This document shows, piece after piece, positions 34,460 to 63,960 of a DNA stretch of 64,000 nucleotides. Position numbers and translations under genes: made by a program. The stretch's first letter is position 1. Every line of letters starts with the position of its first letter. The DNA is from Undaria pinnatifida. Its lineage: Eukaryota > Sar > Phaeophyceae > Laminariales > Alariaceae. A model generated the notes under the pieces. It saw nothing but the letters and a program-made list of their open reading frames with translations. It made no database searches and was not told the DNA's origin. Location of the stretch: positions 4,696,697-4,760,696 of the forward strand of contig JABAKD010000011.1 in assembly GCA_012845835.1 (NCBI GenBank), read 5' to 3'.

Positions 34460-35080
34460 AAGTTCACTTCCACAATCAGGTGCTCTGACAAGGTGTAATG
34501 GTTGTCTGCCGCAGAGGCTCTTCCCATGGGTATGTTGGTCTCGTGCTTTTGCGGCTACTTCTTGTCGGACACCAAGCGCGATTAGGGTCAAAACTCATCT
34601 TTGCAAGCTGCGTGATACACCGGTCGCTCGTTTTACATGTGTGTAGACTATTATCCTTTAAATGTAGACGAGTCACTATGTATGTCGCTAGGGTAAACAC
34701 AACACCAAAAAGTTATCAATAATAATGGTAGATACTATACGTACTTCATGCAGAGGTAGTACGGTAAATTGATATGATTCGTTATTGTTAATAGCAATTA
34801 TTAAATATATACCTGGCAGAGAAGAAGTAAAATCTACAATAATCGACGGTATCGTGCGTGACAGCACATACGAAATCGGGATTTGAAAAAAATGGCTGGA
34901 CTTTTGCACGAAACAGCACAAAATGTGTTAAATACTGAAACTAGTGTAGGAAACACCGTGTCTCACGCCTCACATTATGATTTCAGCGTAACCAAAAATG
35001 AGGATATCGTAAATGGTCTTCCTTCTCCTCCCCGTTCTCTTCCCCCTGCGTTCCAGCCCGAGGGTAAACTCGAATAATTA
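34460..35080. other. No gene recognised
   Basis: Contains a family C fragment (34585-34675) and AT-rich DNA. Confidence 0.35.
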
Positions 35081-35084
35081 AGAG

Positions 35085-35380
35085 CAGCATCATCAACATG
35101 CTTGCTATCTCCACAAACAGCATCAAGAGCAGCATCAGCAAATCTGAATAATTAGCAGCAGATTCAGCAGCAGTCGCAGAAGCATACACAGGAGTAGGTG
35201 TAGCAGCATCCGTATTAAACATCAGCAGTATCATCAGCATGCGTCAGCAATAGCATCAGCTTCAGCACCAAAACCACTACCGACACCACTACTCACTCCA
35301 TCAGCATCATCAGTAACAGCATCGTCATCAGTAACAGCATCGTCATCAGTAACAGCATCGTCATCACTACCAGCTTCCTC
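35085..35380 (+). repeat. CAGCATCATCA microsatellite and perfect 18-bp tandem
   Basis: Imperfect CAGCAGCATCATC tract. Within it AGTAACAGCATCGTCATC (18 bp) repeats perfectly about three times at 35310-35368. Confidence 0.8.
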
Positions 35381-36274
35381 GTCCCCGCCCCTCGTCCTTA
35401 TCTCCCGCTCGTGGACAGTGGAGAGCCAGAGAGTGTGTAGTGTTGGTGATAAGAGACGATCGCTGATCTTACTCGCCGTGATTTACCGTTGAGGATCATA
35501 TAAGCGAGCATAATGGATCGTATGGTACAGGGGTTTCCATTCATCATCTTCTGGATTCTAGTATAGGGATTCGGGGTTAGGATCGCTTGTCTCTTCGTGT
35601 TCTGGAGCTAATACACAACAGCTTCTCTCTCGTTTAGCACCTTAATGGTGCTGACCAGCCCCCCTTTTGGCCAAGGGGGCACAATCTCTGGTCAATAGAC
35701 CCTGCCTGGGGTTAGGCGTGTCTATAACTATCGATAACCCAGGTTGAACACACGGACGTTAGTCAGGGCTTTTTTTGGCTTAAACGTGTCTATACGCTCT
35801 CCGAAGATTCCGCCAGACCGCCTCCAACCGTCTGTCAGCACAAGCCCCCCGCCCCCTATCTCCCACCCGTTGTCAACAAAATGAAACAAAAAACGACGAA
35901 AACAACACGCATTAAAAACAAAAAACAAAAACAGTATAGCAGTACTACAGTCCGGCGATTCAAACTCCACTTCCCACTCCGTTATTGTACCACGTATAAT
36001 ACGTTGTTGGCGACACAATACGGCACTACACCACACAACACGACAAGGCACAAAACGCAGGATCTTGATCCCCTCCCCGCGCCCCTCGGACCCCGCTCGG
36101 GCTTCCCCTCGAACCACTCTCAGACCCCCCCCCCTCCCACCCCGTACACGCCTACAAACAGCAGCAGCAGGAGTAGTGGTATATAGCAGGTTGACGTCTT
36201 CGGAATGGCACGCATGTTTCGGGGGGAAACCTACTTGGAATTAGTGTAGGACAAAATAGGTCAACACCTCTGTG

Positions 36275-36900
36275 CTGCACATGCAGCGGTTCGGTTACCG
36301 CTAGCGGTTAAGTTACTGCTACGATTTTCGTTACTGCTCTGCAATAGTAACAGCGGTTCGATTACCGCTAGTGGTTCAGTTACCGCTGGCGGTTCGGTTA
36401 CCTCCTTAACGATTCGGTTACCGCGCTAGTGGTGCGATTACCGCTAGTGGTTCCATTACTGCCCTAGCGATTCCATGACAGCGAGTAGTCTCGTCGCTGC
36501 TAGTGGTTCGGCACCCACCGTAACGATTCAACTACCGCCCTAACGATTCGGTTACCATCCAAGCGGCGCAATTACCGCTTTGGGTTCGGTTACATCCCTA
36601 GTGGTTCGGTTACCGCGCTGACGGTTCGGTTACCGCCCCAACGGTTCCGGTTACTGCCCTATCGTAGCGGCTCGACTGCCGCCCTATGATCGTAGCGGTT
36701 TCGTTCCGGCCCTGTCATATCGACTCAACTACTGCCCTATCATAGCGGCTCAATTACTGCCCTATCACAGCGGTTTGACCGTCCTACCCTATGGGCTCAA
36801 TTTCTACCCTACCATACCGGTTCGGTTCTCGCCCCATCACAGCGGCTCAATGTCCATCCTATCATAGCGGCCCAAATACCATCCTATCATAACCGCCCGG
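36275..36900 (+). repeat. Minisatellite of GCGGTTCGGTTACCG units
   Basis: About 620 bases of degenerate 18-24 bp units (TAGCGGTTCGGTTACCGCC) running right up to the glycerol kinase stop codon, so it would make up its 3' UTR. Confidence 0.8.
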
Positions 36901-54435
<17,535 letters not shown>

Positions 54436-54894
54436 GCTGTTGCCGTCTCCAATTGTGCTCGTCTGACAGCGCCCCTCTCCAAGTAGATGCTGCGTCTTGT
54501 GCCGACTAAAATACAGCAGCTGTGCTCCGTTTTCAGTCTCGTTCAAGCCGGGACGTACGAGTACCGCAGTAGTGCCTCGCGCGCAGTTGAGCAACGAACC
54601 GAGTACGTGGTATTGTCGGTCTTCAGGTGCACAGCAGCTGTGGTTCTCGCACGAGATTGGAGAGTGGTGCAGTGGTCAGGGTAATTTTCAACGAAATGCG
54701 AGAGTTGTACATGAATAGGAAGCCTTACTTCAATTTCAATGTTTGATCATTAGTTTTTGATTGATCGAAATGACGGTTTCAGATAAGTTTCTCTGGCAGT
54801 CCAGCAGTGGGTGTGGGGTGTCGTGGTGGGTCGTCGAGGTGAAGGCAACTGCTGGGCATTTAGTAGGCATTCAGGCTTTCAAGAACATTAGACT

Positions 54895-55640
54895 AGACTA
54901 CCCATGAAATTCCACGAAAACATGGAACACCGCCGACGTGCAACTGAAGTTCATGAAAGCAACATTCGTGCAAACATCAAGGAAACACATACACCGCCAT
55001 CAAGCTAACCGGACCCAAGCACCACGGAGAAAACGCAAACCCCACCCATGGCACCTTCATGCCCAACAAAAACGATGAAAGCACCATCTCCGGCATTATG
55101 GACGCATCATGAAAGTATATGCAAGCGCACACACCACAACATCATGAAAGCCCCATGGAAGCACCATGGCAGCGCGTACACCACCATGAAAGCTGCATGA
55201 AATCACCACAGAAGTCCCACGGAAGTACCATGGAAGCGCCATAGAAGCGCACACACAACCATGTATGGTGGCTAGGCCGTACTGTCAAATATATCCAGGG
55301 GGGTATACTGGCACATAGGCTTGCGGGCTCTTACTTCTAACCGTAAAAATATGAGCCGTACGCCGACTATGAGTTGGCCTCATCACTCGTCACCCACTCT
55401 CTGTGTTCTGGCTGTCTGTGTTCTTGAGATATTAATAGTGGGTCCATCTCTCACGCCGAGTGTACAATGAGGTCGGCTTCGGGCTCCTGCTGAGTACAGG
55501 GGTGTAGGTGTGGAGGTGTGTGTTGAGACCGTAGATTCAAGAGACACAGCACCATAGGAGTCCGCGAAAGCACCATGGAAGCTCGTACACCACCACACAT
55601 GACATGTACTTGGAAGCTTAGACTATGTACCTGGTAAAAG
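54895..55640 (-). repeat. CCATGAAAGC satellite block, minus orientation
   Basis: Degenerate units of CATGGAAGCACCATGAAAGC over 54895-55260 and again at 55555-55640, with unrelated sequence between. It is the reverse complement of the satellite at 57.6-59.6 kb. Confidence 0.75.
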
Positions 55641-56211
55641 CTTCATGGAACTACCATCATGATTACATTGCCTGCATTGCACGCTGATTACCGGGGCGGT
55701 AGTTTAGTCACCATCCTTGCCCTGTAGACTAGTCTAGTCTATAGTTTTACAAGGTGGTTGCCATTTTTGTGGCGCTGGACGAAGCCGTTGAATGAATGTG
55801 GAACCTGGTATATCACAAGAAGCAGGACAAGAAAGGGCAATCTAATCAACGGGTGGGTGTACGAATGCAGCAACGACCAGGCCTAGATAGCTGACTGTTC
55901 GATGTGACGATTGTAAGTGTGCATCCAAGATCAAGCCAATTACAGAAAATTAACAAAGGAAAACAGAAAATAACGCTTGTTGTACATGATGTTCTGGCGC
56001 AGATTAGTGAGCATCGAGTGCCCGTGATTTGCAGAGTCAGATCGACATGTGGCGAACAGTTTCTGCCATCGCACGTATGTATGTGTTCTGCGCATTAAAA
56101 CGTTCTTCCTAGACTGTCATAATATGTTGTAAGGCTTAGTTTGGGTAAGCTATTGGTTAACCTTCTGCAAGTAGTCCATCGACACCCGCACATCCTAGAG
56201 AGATGCAAGCT

Positions 56212-56275
56212 GTGTGGACACCTACCTGTGATCACGGCTTGTCCAGAAGGCCGCCGAGTGTTAAACCCATACATG
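56212..56275 (+). mobile_element. SINE fragment S5
   Basis: CCTGTGATCACGGCTTGTCC, AGAAGGCCGCCGAGTGTTAA: matches the 3' part of the SINE body seen at 17.4, 40.5 and 42.6 kb. Confidence 0.5.
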
Positions 56276-56519
56276 CGATACACAAGCCAGTAAATCAGAC
56301 AAAACGTGGAAGAAGGACAAGGGAGGGAGCTGGAGAAAACGCGCGAAGATACTATTAATAACTAAAAGATTAGTCTAGTCTAGATAACAAAACAAAACGA
56401 ACAATACACGAGGTTGGGAAGAGCTCCATATGGTATGGTGAGACTCCGTGTATCATGTATGTGTCGAAATTTGGGTAGAAATCGCTATAAACAGTACTCG
56501 TCGTACCAGTATATATTGC

Positions 56520-56880
56520 TCCCAATCCACCTCCACTCCCCCCCCCAACAACCCCTCCACACCTCGCCCACCCCCCCCCCTCCCTTCCCCCCCCCCCCCC
56601 TCCGCCCCACCAAAAATAAAGCCCTCCAGAGTTATTAACACTAACCGACAGGTGATATAATCTCTTTACACCTTTCGAGCCATCCATGCCGTAGCTCCAA
56701 TTCATGTGCATGGTCTTAACTTTCAATTAATCCCCCCCCCCCTCCCCGCCACCCCTACCATTTCCTCTCCTACTAGCATCACGCGTGCAGTAAGCACTTA
56801 TTCGTTTATGCGACCAATCTCCCCTTTACCCGCCCTCCCCCTCCCTTTGAACCCCCGCCCCCCTCCCCTCACCTGTCGTA
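56520..56880 (+). repeat. C-rich tracts
   Basis: Runs of CCCCCCTCC-type sequence at 56536-56605, 56732-56755 and 56820-56872. No gene seen. Confidence 0.7.
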
Positions 56881-57604
56881 AGACTACAGGATATACATAA
56901 TACACTGGTGCATTCCACAGCAGCCGTAATAATTTTTTGTCTCCCCCCAAGCGGGTGTTATACTTTCCGTGCACAGATTGAATAACACCACCCTGTTGAC
57001 CCTGGTAGTCTAAATGGAGTCGCCGGTCTATATCTTAAGTGAGGACACACAACCAGTAAAATAGCGCGATCGGTGTATCACACACAGCTTGCAAATATGC
57101 GTTTCGACGAGTCTTCGATCTCACACCTGAAGTATATTTTAATTTCTTATGGGAGTATTATTGTTCTCATTAAAACCCATACATTTGACAACAGAGACCA
57201 TCATCATACTAGAATGCAGGATTCTCGCATGTATAGAGATAATGACAAACGAGACAAATTGTACAAGGGGAGACCTAGTGCTTGCTACTACTGCTTCCGC
57301 AGCTGATCGATTGACACAAGACAACAAGACATAGCAGGTGCCAACGCAGCTAGAACTTCGTAAGCGTCCGCAAGGTGATGAACAATGACCCGTGGAAAGG
57401 TCTTTGCTCTGGGAGTGTTGCGCCAGGATAAGGCCCTCGACAGTTGAAATTTCAAGGAGGTGCGTAGTTCTTTCGCGAGTGAACGCAGACACAAACAAAC
57501 GGACGAACTCAGCTTTCGAGTACAACTCCGGAAGAGTATATTTTTCGGGTTCAGCCCTTTAAAGGAAATGTTTCCGTGGAAACGCATACACGACAATAAA
57601 AGCG

Positions 57605-59640
57605 CCATTTTCACGGTGCTTCCATGAGGCCCCCATAGACTAGAACTTTCAGGGTGCTCAAAATGGTGGTGTATGAGCTTCCATCGTGTGTCCATGGGGC
57701 TTTCATGGGGCTTCCATGAACCTTCCATGTCGGTAGTGTAAACGCTTCTGTGGTGCTTTCATGGTGCTTCCACGGTGATTTATCAGGGGTTCGATTAACC
57801 CTTTTGAGGCTAATTATAACGAAGACAGAAACGACGGTGGGTTGCGATAGTATCGACCGTCTAGGAACAGGGTGCAGCACTATGAAGTGCCACCAAGAGG
57901 CACGCGTGTCGCACAGCTCTTTGCGTTGAAAATCGGACACGTCCCCTATTCCGGCGGCGTGGGCTGCTTCGTGTGGCCGATGCCTTATTTATCGAACCCC
58001 CAACGGGGTTAAGCTTCCCAACCATGGCGGTGTATGCTGCTTTTTTCATGGTGCTTCCATGGGGTGTTTATGTTAGGTAGCGTATGCATGCGCTTCCACG
58101 ATGTATTCATGGTATTTCCGAGGAGCTTCAATGGTGGTGGGTGCACTTTCATGGCGATTTCATGAACTTCCGTCGTGCTTTCACGGTACTTTAATGGATT
58201 CCCGTTGTGCTTCCATGGTGCTTTCATGGGACGACCATGGCGCTTTCATGGAATAGTCACATGGGCTGCCATGGTGTTTCCACGTAATATTTCACGAACT
58301 CCCATAGTGTTTTCATGGCGGTTTTATGGTGCCCTCGTGGCGCTTTTACGGTGCTGTCATGGAGTTTCGGGAACTTTCATGGGCCCCCCTGTTGCTTCCA
58401 CAATGATTTCATGGACTCCCAAGGAGCTCATATATATATATTTTCACGATGCTTCATTGTTGTGTATATCTGATTTTTTATGGTGGTTCCATGGTGATGT
58501 ATGTGCTTCCATGCGGTGGTTCCATCGGTCTTACATGGACTCCCATGGCACTACCATGGTTTCATGGTGCGTATATGGTGCTCCCACAGTGCCTCCATAG
58601 TACTCAATCAAGTGGAGCTTTCATGGGCTCCCATGGTGATTCCACGGCGCCTTGACGCATGCTGCGATAGAGGTATCAATTTTCGTCTGAAATGTTTTCT
58701 GAATGACTTAAGACACTCCTTAACCCAGAATCGTCGAAAATGCGCCATTTTTCTTGCAGGGTTCTCGCTGTGCACCTAGGCCATGGGATTTTGCATCCGG
58801 TAGCTGCTTTATTCTTCTCCAAATCAGTTTGTGGGAGAGGTCTTAAGCTCCCAAAATAAGGGGTACTATTAGAAAAAAAGTGGTGCACCTCTATCGTAGC
58901 ACGCGTTCCCTCACGGACCTCCACATGGCGGCTTTCATGGTGGTGTATGAACATCCATGTTGGTTCCGTTGTGGTTCCATGATGCGTGCATGGAGGTGTA
59001 TGCGCTTCCATGGTGCTCCCCCATTGGAATTCAATGCTGCTTCCATAGTGTTTCCATGAAACTTTGATGGATTCCCAGTGTGCTTCCATGGTGCTTTCAC
59101 TGTGAGTTTTTGGTGATTCCACGGTGCCCCGATAGAGCGATCTTGAACCCCCATGATGCTTCCACGATGCTTCCACGATGCCTTCACGAGCTTCCATGCG
59201 GCGGCTTTTATGGTTGTGTACATGCGCTTCCACGATGGTTCCATCGGACTTCCGTCCACTTCCATGGTGTTTCCTGGTGCTTGCATGAAACTTCATGGGC
59301 TTCCAGTGTGCGTTCATGGTGGTGTAAGCGCTTCCATGGCGCTTTCAGGCAGCGTTTGTGGTGCTACCACGGTGTTTACATGGTGCTCCCATGAAGGTTT
59401 CATGGTTTCCCATTGTTGGTGCTCCCAATGTGCCTTGCCGGACTCCCATGTGGCGGTTTTCATGGTGCTTTCATGGTGGTGTGTGCAACCTCATGGCAGG
59501 TTATCGGTGGTTCAATGGTGCTTCCGTGGAGGCGTACATGCACTTGCGTGGTGGTCCTATTAACTCCAATGGTCTTTCCATCTAAGCATATATATATATG
59601 ATTTCATGGTGTTTACATGGTTCGTTCATGGTGCTTTCGA
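57605..59640 (+). repeat. CATGG-rich satellite, about 2 kb
   Basis: Degenerate 10-20 bp units such as GCTTCCATGGTGCTTTCATG fill most of the span, interrupted at about 57790-58015 and at 58670-58910 (a family E copy, minus). Frames in all phases translate into Met/His/Gly-rich repeats and are not taken as genes. Confidence 0.85.
58676..58910 (-). repeat. Dispersed repeat family E, copy inside the satellite
   Basis: Minus orientation: TGCACCTAGGCCATGGGATT, CAAATCAGTTTGTGG, then GTGCACCTCTATCGTAGCAC. It splits the CATGG satellite. Confidence 0.5.
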
Positions 59641-59644
59641 AGTA

Positions 59645-61738
59645 GAATGCCACGATATTCCCCAACAAGTCTTGACCATCTTTTGCAACCAACATCAGTG
59701 CGCTAGATCCAGGAAACGGGCGCCAAATATTCCAAAACACTTTCAAGATCAAATGAACAGCAGAGACGGTTGACGCACACCTCTGGACCTCAGTCTGCTG
59801 CTTTTTGCCACCCGTACCGGTATACTTCAATAATCTTGTAATGTAATTGGGCGACGACAAACAACAGTGGGTCGTCCAGCGATTGGTGAAACGTGGGCCA
59901 ATATGCAACAGCATGATGCGCAACCAAACTTGAAGATATCGCACACACAAAGAGCGGTGACGGCACACCAATCGGACGTTGTCCGATTATCACGGTCTTG
60001 TCCCCCAATCTGATGATAAAATAATGGATGGCGAGTCGAACACCATTGATAGCAACCTGTCTGCGCAGCTAACCCTTGCCCAAAATTGAGACAGCGGGGA
60101 CCCACCAGGCATACAACGTGACCCTAGGGAAACCATACCCTAAGCTATGTAGGGCACTGCTCACAAAACACAGCATAACGTCTGCGCACCGTGGACAACG
60201 ACAATGTCGTGCAACCGCATCATACACTACTACAGTAGTTCTATTAAGTCTAGCGTTTCTACGCACGATTCATATCCAGGTGTGGCATAATCTATCGAAT
60301 CACTGGCAAACAGAGAACACCCCGAGCCACCTCGAGCCCCTGCAACACCCGGTTACCTGGAACAGGGACTGGTGCCAATAAATGTAAGCAATTAACTAAC
60401 AACAGCGAACATGCCGGTCAAGACAGCCTTGGTCGCACAAAAGTTGTACAAAAACAAACACCAACCAATCGCACTTCCAAAACCCATATTATTCGCCGAG
60501 TCACAACGTCGCCGGCACATGAATCCCATGTACACGTTTTGTTTTAGGCAAGCTGGCTCGTGGGTGCACGTGATGCCTTCAGTTCTTTGGCACGTCTTAG
60601 CTTCGAAGTGTTTCCATTCAACGTGTTCACAGTCAAAACGGAGGAGCAGCCCGATGGAGTTTCTGAAATGAGCCTTGATTCTGGTCGAGCGTGCACATGC
60701 TTTGACAGCGGTGTCACTAACCAAGGCGCCGGTATCACCAAGGCGCCGCTGTCACAGCTACCGGAGGTGCCCGCTCTGCCCCTACCACTGACTGCGCCGC
60801 CAACCTACAGTAACAGCGACGCGGAAGCAGCTAAAGTCGCTGCTACTTCCCCTGCTGACCACACTTCGACCGCTGCCGACTGCGCCGCTCTTAGTGTCGA
60901 TCTGCTACTAATCGCATCGCTGCTGCTACCCGCTACTGCTACAACAGCAGCAACGGCAGCCGCTGCGACAAGCAGGAACAGGAAGAGCAACACCATGGCA
61001 GGATTTGGAGGCGTCAATCACTGTTGACTGCCCCGCTGCAACTACTGCTGACCGCACCACTCTGTCGGTCTTGATAACATTGCTGATAGCGCCGCTACGG
61101 CTACTGACAGTGTGCCGCCACCACATCTTCTTCTGGCCGTGTAGTTGCCACTATCACTGCTGCTCACTGCCGTGGCGTAGGGCCAGGGTTAACCAATAAA
61201 CACGTGGAACTGGTCGAATCCGAATCTTCGGTCCCAGGCAATTTTGGACGCGAGGAACGAAGGCAATAAAACATGTCTTCCAACAAAAAACATCAGCAGA
61301 TTCTACACCGAGAGGCGAAGTCCCTACTTTATGTGCCTCACCCCCATGTCCGGCCAACCGAGTAGTACCGTTTACACACCAGTAGGTGGACATGCACTAG
61401 AGAGAGAAATTTAGTGCTCGCCGTTTTCCTATTGGTCACTCTTTTAAAAGGGCTCATGTGGTTGGTCGACAAATACTGGTTGTCAAACGTCATCCATAAA
61501 GGCGGGCACGAAATGCCTCTCTCTTTATGATGATAAGCACTTGATCAGCGGCACTTTTGCCGCAATAATCGTCAGGGGCTTGACGTCTTACAGGTTGCGA
61601 TTTGTTGCCACCACCATTGGTGCCACGCTTCTAACATCTCCATCGTGAGTGAACATGCAGACAGAGTGAATTGGCGTCTAGGACCAAGGTAAACAGCTAC
61701 AACAGCAATCTTGATGGTAAGCGCACAGCACTCTGAAC
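59645..61738. other. No gene recognised downstream of the EsV-1-7 gene
   Basis: A 155-residue plus frame at 60560-61027 starts like an ordinary protein and becomes Ala/Thr/Ser-rich; no family, so it is not called. The stretch just below 61739 would carry the EsV-1-7 3' UTR. Confidence 0.35.
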
Positions 61739-63586
61739 CTAGACCGTTAGACTAATCTCAGTCTTGATCCGTTCTGCAGATGGATGCTCCTGCGCCACCG
61801 GGGTTGAGGTACGCGGCAAAGCCTGACGTGTCCGCTTGGCGCCCGTTTCGCCGTTGTTGTCGGCAGGGCGCCTCCTTACGAGGCGGGTAGCCTGAGAGCG
61901 ACGCTTGGGGAAGACAGTCACCATGCCGTCTTTGGCGTGTTCCTTGCAGTACGCCGCCTTATTGCCCTCGAATTTATAGCTCGGCGTTCGCGTGCAGGAA
62001 TCCTGAGAACAACGCTTGTGAAGGACGTCCACCATGCCATCCTCGGCATGTTTCCTGCAGTACGCCCCCTTGCTACCTTCGAAATTATAGCTCGGGGTGC
62101 TTAAGCAGGAATCCCGTGAGCAACGCTTCTGAATGACGTTCACCATGCCGTCCTCGGCATGTTGCTTGCAATACGCCCCCTTGTTGCCCTCGAAGTTATA
62201 GCTGGGGGTTCGAGTGCAGGAATCCTGTGAGCAACGCTTGTGAAGGACGTTAACCATGCCGTCCTCGGCATGTTGCTTGCAAGTTAACGCCGTTTTGTTG
62301 CCCTCGAAGTTAAAGTAAGGTAGTTTCGAGCAGGAATCATGTGCGCAAAGCTTGCGTAAAACATTGATCATACCGTCTTCAGCATGTTGCTTGCAGTATG
62401 CTACCGCCTTGCTGCCTTTGAAGTTAAAGTAGCCAAGCTTCGTGCAGGAGTCATGTGGGCATTGTTTTTCTGCAACATTCACCATGCCGTCCTCGGCGTG
62501 TTGCGTGCAGTATACCGGCGTCTTGCTGCCCTCGAAGGCAAACCTCGGTCTCGTGGTGCAGGAGCTATGTGAACAACGATGTTCTACAACATTAATCATG
62601 CCGTCCTCAACGTGTTGCTTGCAGTATACCGGCGTCTTGCTGTCCTCGAAAGCAAAGCTCGGTGCTCTCTCGCATGAGTCACGTGAGCAACGCTTTACAG
62701 AAACATTGACCATGCCTTCCTCAGCATGTTGCTTGCAGTATTCCGCCGTCTTGCTTCCTTTGAAAGCAAAGCTCGGCTTGCTCACGCAGGAGTCATGCGA
62801 GCAAAGTCTGCGAACAACATCTATCATGCCGTCCTCAGCATGTTGCTTGCAGTAAGCCGCCGGCGTTCTGCCTTTGAAGTTAAAGTAAGCTTTCTTCAGG
62901 CAGGGGTCATGTGAGCATCTCTTGCCAATAATGCTTATCATGCCAGCCTCAGCATGTTGCTTGCAGTATGCCGCCGTCTTGTTTCCTTCAAAGTTAAAGG
63001 AAGGCCTAGTCGTGCAGGAAGCATGCGAGCAATGCTTATTTACAACATTTACCATGCCGCTCTCAGCATGTTGCCTGCAGAACAACGCCGGCTTGCTGCC
63101 CTCGAAGCCAAATCCTGGTGTCCTCGTGCAGGAGTCACGGAAGCATAACTTATTGCGTAAAACATTTACCATGCCGTCCTCAGCATGTAGCTTGCAGTAT
63201 GCCGCCGTCTTGCTGCCTTCAAAGTTAAAGTGGGGCCTCGTCGTGCAGGAGCCATGTGAGCAACACCTTACTAGAACATCCACCATGCCGTGCTCAGCGT
63301 GCTTTCCGCAGAACACCGCCGGCCTTTGGCCCTTAAAGGCAAAGTTCGGCGTATTCGCGCAAGAATCGTGTGAGCAACGCGGGCGAAGGACATCCACCAT
63401 ACCGACCTCACAATGTTGCTTGCAGTATACCGCCGTCTTGCCGCCTTCGAAACTAAAGCTCGCTAGCATTTGGCACTGCCGACAACGGGGTTCCGTCATT
63501 GTCTCCACAGCTTGTGAGCGTAACACCCCAGGCAGCCAAAAGACGAGCAGCACAGCAGTTGGGACACGTGGGGCTGACGTCTGCAC
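61739..63586 (-). CDS. EsV-1-7 repeat protein, 14 repeats
   Basis: Single ORF of 615 residues made almost wholly of about 36-residue repeats with pattern C-x4-C-x16-C-x2-H, followed by a conserved AEDGMVNV block: the EsV-1-7 domain. The family was named after an Ectocarpus virus protein, and its best-known algal member is IMMEDIATE UPRIGHT, a developmental regulator. I count 14 units. The first is atypical (C-x2-C). The last three lack one residue between the second and third cysteines (x15), which suggests recent duplication from one variant. The tail has a basic cluster (RLVRRR then AKRTRQ), a possible bipartite nuclear signal. The first 29 residues include a hydrophobic AVLLVFWLPGVL stretch that could be a signal peptide. 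A second Met (63497-63499, MTEPRC) just before the first repeat is an equally good start and would remove it. Metal binding is inferred; molecular function is unknown. Confidence 0.9.
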   Translation of the reverse strand: MQTSAPRVPTAVLLVFWLPGVLRSQAVETMTEPRCRQCQMLASFSFEGGKTAVYCKQHCEVGMVDVLRPRCSHDSCANTPNFAFKGQRPAVFCGKHAEHGMVDVLVRCCSHGSCTTRPHFNFEGSKTAAYCKLHAEDGMVNVLRNKLCFRDSCTRTPGFGFEGSKPALFCRQHAESGMVNVVNKHCSHASCTTRPSFNFEGNKTAAYCKQHAEAGMISIIGKRCSHDPCLKKAYFNFKGRTPAAYCKQHAEDGMIDVVRRLCSHDSCVSKPSFAFKGSKTAEYCKQHAEEGMVNVSVKRCSRDSCERAPSFAFEDSKTPVYCKQHVEDGMINVVEHRCSHSSCTTRPRFAFEGSKTPVYCTQHAEDGMVNVAEKQCPHDSCTKLGYFNFKGSKAVAYCKQHAEDGMINVLRKLCAHDSCSKLPYFNFEGNKTALTCKQHAEDGMVNVLHKRCSQDSCTRTPSYNFEGNKGAYCKQHAEDGMVNVIQKRCSRDSCLSTPSYNFEGSKGAYCRKHAEDGMVDVLHKRCSQDSCTRTPSYKFEGNKAAYCKEHAKDGMVTVFPKRRSQATRLVRRRPADNNGETGAKRTRQALPRTSTPVAQEHPSAERIKTEISLTV

Positions 63587-63667
63587 ACCTGCTGTTTGCG
63601 GAACCGGCAGTACAATGACGACTCTTATTTAGGGTGTTGCATGCACACACGTGAAGTTCGCGCCATT

Positions 63668-63682
63668 TTTTTTATATAAGGT
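63668..63682 (-). promoter_or_regulatory. Possible TATA box of the EsV-1-7 gene
   Basis: Read on the minus strand, CTTATATAAAAAAAATGG lies about 85 bases upstream of the first ATG (63586) and about 170 upstream of the second (63499). It resembles a TATA box. Position is the only support. Confidence 0.3.
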
Positions 63683-63739
63683 TAGGTTGCCGCGCGTTGT
63701 TTTCTTTCTTCAAGAAATGTGCTACGGTAGAGGTGCGCC

Positions 63740-63960
63740 AGTTTGTTTTCTTATTACTCCTCCTCACTTGAGGAGTTCTTGTCTTCCTTCTTGACCCAAA
63801 AAACTGATTTTGAGAAAACTGAAAGCTCAACCCGATGACAGAAAACACTTGGCCTAGGTATACAGAGTCGCTTTTGTTGCGAAACAAGGATGTTATTCCG
63901 ACGACTTTGAGTTAAAGAGCCCCATCACTCCCTGAGAACATGTTTTAGCCGAAAAGCGGT
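63740..63960 (+). repeat. Dispersed repeat family E, plus copy at window end
   Basis: Reads CTCACTTGAGGAGTTCTTG, TGATTTTGAGAAAACTGAAA, CAACCCGATGACAGAAAACA, TTGGCCTAGGTATACAGAGT and TTCCGACGACTTTGAGTTAA. Used as the reference for the family; other copies at 0.55, 25.2, 32.0, 32.3 and 58.7 kb. Confidence 0.6.

Noticed and set aside
57139..59585. ORFs with Met/His/Gly/Trp-rich repeats
   Set aside because: They are readings of the CATGG satellite in different phases, not a repeat protein gene.
60560..61027. 155-residue plus ORF as a gene
   Set aside because: The second half is Ala/Thr/Ser low complexity from GCN-rich DNA; no family or splice support.
62442..63632. Long plus-strand ORFs (137 and 236 residues) rich in Cys, Leu and Ser
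   Set aside because: They are antisense shadows of the EsV-1-7 repeats; their periodicity comes from the repeat codons.
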